Positions 5,666 to 6,427 of a stretch of 6,427 nucleotides of DNA are shown here, in pieces. The translations under genes and the position numbers were made by a program. Below the pieces are notes generated by a model, which ran no database searches, had not been told where the DNA came from, and saw only the letters and a program-made list of their open reading frames with translations. This DNA comes from Gammaproteobacteria bacterium (GTDB taxonomy: Bacteria > Pseudomonadota > Gammaproteobacteria > Pseudomonadales > Azotimanducaceae). Each line of letters begins with the position of its first letter. The first letter of the stretch is position 1. The stretch is from positions 48,649 to 55,075 of the forward strand of contig PBUF01000055.1 of NCBI GenBank assembly GCA_002727775.1, given 5' to 3'.

Positions 5666-6420
5666 CAAATTATCTCCAAAGAGACTGAGCCCAACTCGTG
5701 GCTAAATTCGCCTTTAAAAAAACCTTTAGCAAATGGAGTTTTACCAAAAGCGCCGGTGATGACCTTGTGTTCTTTTTCGATTGCTAAGCCGTGTGCTCCT
5801 AGTTTGTTTGCCAAGGTGCAAATGGATTGATAGTGGTCGTCTATGTGGTCTTTACTAACTGTTTTTTCTATCGCTTTTCCGTTGGCATATAGCTCGACGA
5901 AAATTTCGTTGATCTCGATGTCGGTTCCGGCATCTTGCCCGTAGACGATGCCCCAATTAGATAGATTGTCGGCAACTCGCAGTCCACTACTGGCAGTGTT
6001 TGGTAAGCGCTTTTGATTAATTTCGAATCCCGGATGGATCGACGCAACTTTGAGCTTGGCATCTTCGATAGTTGTTCCAGCTGACAGGCTTGAATCAAAA
6101 CCGAAACAAACTTCGTTTTCGACCCCACCATTGTATAGTTCTTTTAGGTCCAGTTTTATGTTGTCCACGCCGATCCTGCTTTTCAGAATAAAACCGAAGG
6201 GCCTGATCCCATCGCCCATGGCGTTTCTCGAGGCGCCTGAGGTCATACCGATTTTCCAGCCCCCTAATTCTTCCCCTTGGTCTAGCCATCTTTCGAGGAG
6301 TTGTATTTGGAGGTTTTGACCCTCTTCAATGCTTAGAGGAGTGTCCATCAAGATTTGTGGAGCTTGTTGCCCGGGATTTTGATGGAGGAACCATAATCGA
6401 TCTAGAATTGAAATGGACAT
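5665..6420 (-). CDS. 2-keto-4-pentenoate hydratase-like enzyme (MhpD family, FAH fold)
   Basis: The 251-residue protein is close to the usual length of 2-keto-4-pentenoate hydratases and 4-oxalocrotonate decarboxylases. Family features are GGWKIGMTS (53-61) with the expected active-site Lys K56, a metal-binding E101-x-E103 in GGVENEVCF, a third acidic ligand E133 in HPGFEINQKR, and VADNLSNWGIVYG with the conserved Asn-Ser turn. MhpD-type enzymes use Mg2+ or Mn2+ to add water to 2-hydroxypenta-2,4-dienoate-type acids, the products of meta-ring cleavage. Sequence alone does not separate hydratase from decarboxylase activity, and the partner aldolase is not in the window. It heads the visible part of the minus-strand block and overlaps the dehydrogenase start as TGATG. 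The ATG at 6420 fits the family N-terminus, but the frame stays open to the window edge and no ribosome binding site is visible in the seven remaining bases, so the start is provisional. Confidence 0.87.
   Translation of the reverse strand: MSISILDRLWFLHQNPGQQAPQILMDTPLSIEEGQNLQIQLLERWLDQGEELGGWKIGMTSGASRNAMGDGIRPFGFILKSRIGVDNIKLDLKELYNGGVENEVCFGFDSSLSAGTTIEDAKLKVASIHPGFEINQKRLPNTASSGLRVADNLSNWGIVYGQDAGTDIEINEIFVELYANGKAIEKTVSKDHIDDHYQSICTLANKLGAHGLAIEKEHKVITGAFGKTPFAKGFFKGEFSHELGSVSLEII
5673..5677 (-). promoter_or_regulatory. Shine-Dalgarno site of the dehydrogenase, inside the hydratase 3' end
   Basis: GGAGA on the minus strand lies 7 bases before the ATG at 5665 but only 4 before the in-frame TTG at 5668. 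It therefore supports the ATG. It sits within the last codons of the hydratase gene. Confidence 0.7.
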
Positions 6421-6427
6421 TGGAGAA

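Noticed and set aside
5666..5668. TTG one codon upstream as the dehydrogenase start
   Set aside because: The ATG at 5665 is a stronger codon, has better ribosome binding site spacing (7 against 4 bases) and forms the usual TGATG coupling.
1..6427. Mobile elements, CRISPR arrays, tRNA or rRNA genes, toxin-antitoxin or defence genes
   Set aside because: I looked for long or regularly spaced repeats, transposase or integrase motifs and cloverleaf-like sequence, and saw none. Nearly all sequence is accounted for by seven ordinary-looking protein genes.

Overview
The window looks like chromosomal DNA of a Gram-negative proteobacterium with moderate GC content. My best guess is a marine or aquatic gammaproteobacterium, judged from protein flavour and the mix of catabolic oxidoreductases; the sequence cannot fix the taxon. 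Coding density is very high. There are seven protein genes in alternating orientation blocks. I see no RNA gene, insertion sequence, CRISPR array or phage gene.

Layout. (1) 136-1068, plus: a double-hotdog, MaoC/enoyl-hydratase-like protein with a near-perfect ribosome binding site. (2) 1073-2596, minus: an FAD-dependent monooxygenase/oxidoreductase. It is convergent with gene 1, only 4 bases separate the two stop codons, and a stem-loop covers both. (3) 2597-2733: a divergent intergenic region. (4) 2734-3762, plus: an aldo/keto reductase with an intact catalytic tetrad. (5) 6420 down to 3732, minus: a four-gene, apparently co-transcribed block. It holds a 2-keto-4-pentenoate hydratase-like (MhpD/FAH-fold) enzyme, a D-2-hydroxyacid dehydrogenase joined to it by a TGATG stop/start overlap, a polytopic membrane protein with an HEWGH zinc motif (M50-like), and an 80-residue NrtS-type nitrate/nitrite transporter. 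The 3' end of that last gene overlaps the aldo/keto reductase gene by 31 bases, tail to tail.

How the genes may work together. Five of the seven products act on small organic molecules: hydroxylation or epoxidation (FAD enzyme), carbonyl reduction (aldo/keto reductase), double-bond hydration (hotdog protein and MhpD-like hydratase) and 2-oxoacid reduction (2-hydroxyacid dehydrogenase). This fits a peripheral catabolic locus for an aromatic, terpenoid or similar substrate, but no gene identifies the substrate. No ring-cleavage dioxygenase, aldolase or regulator lies inside the window. The membrane zinc-motif protein and the NrtS-like transporter at the end of the minus-strand block do not obviously belong to such a pathway, and they are the most unexpected part of the arrangement.

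Two start codons are revised here from the longest open frames: the dehydrogenase starts at the ATG at 5665, and the membrane protein more likely at a GTG at 4594. I found no clear evidence of a wholly new system. The most interesting leads are the coupled hydratase-dehydrogenase pair, the membrane pair behind it, and the altered active-site motif of the hotdog protein.
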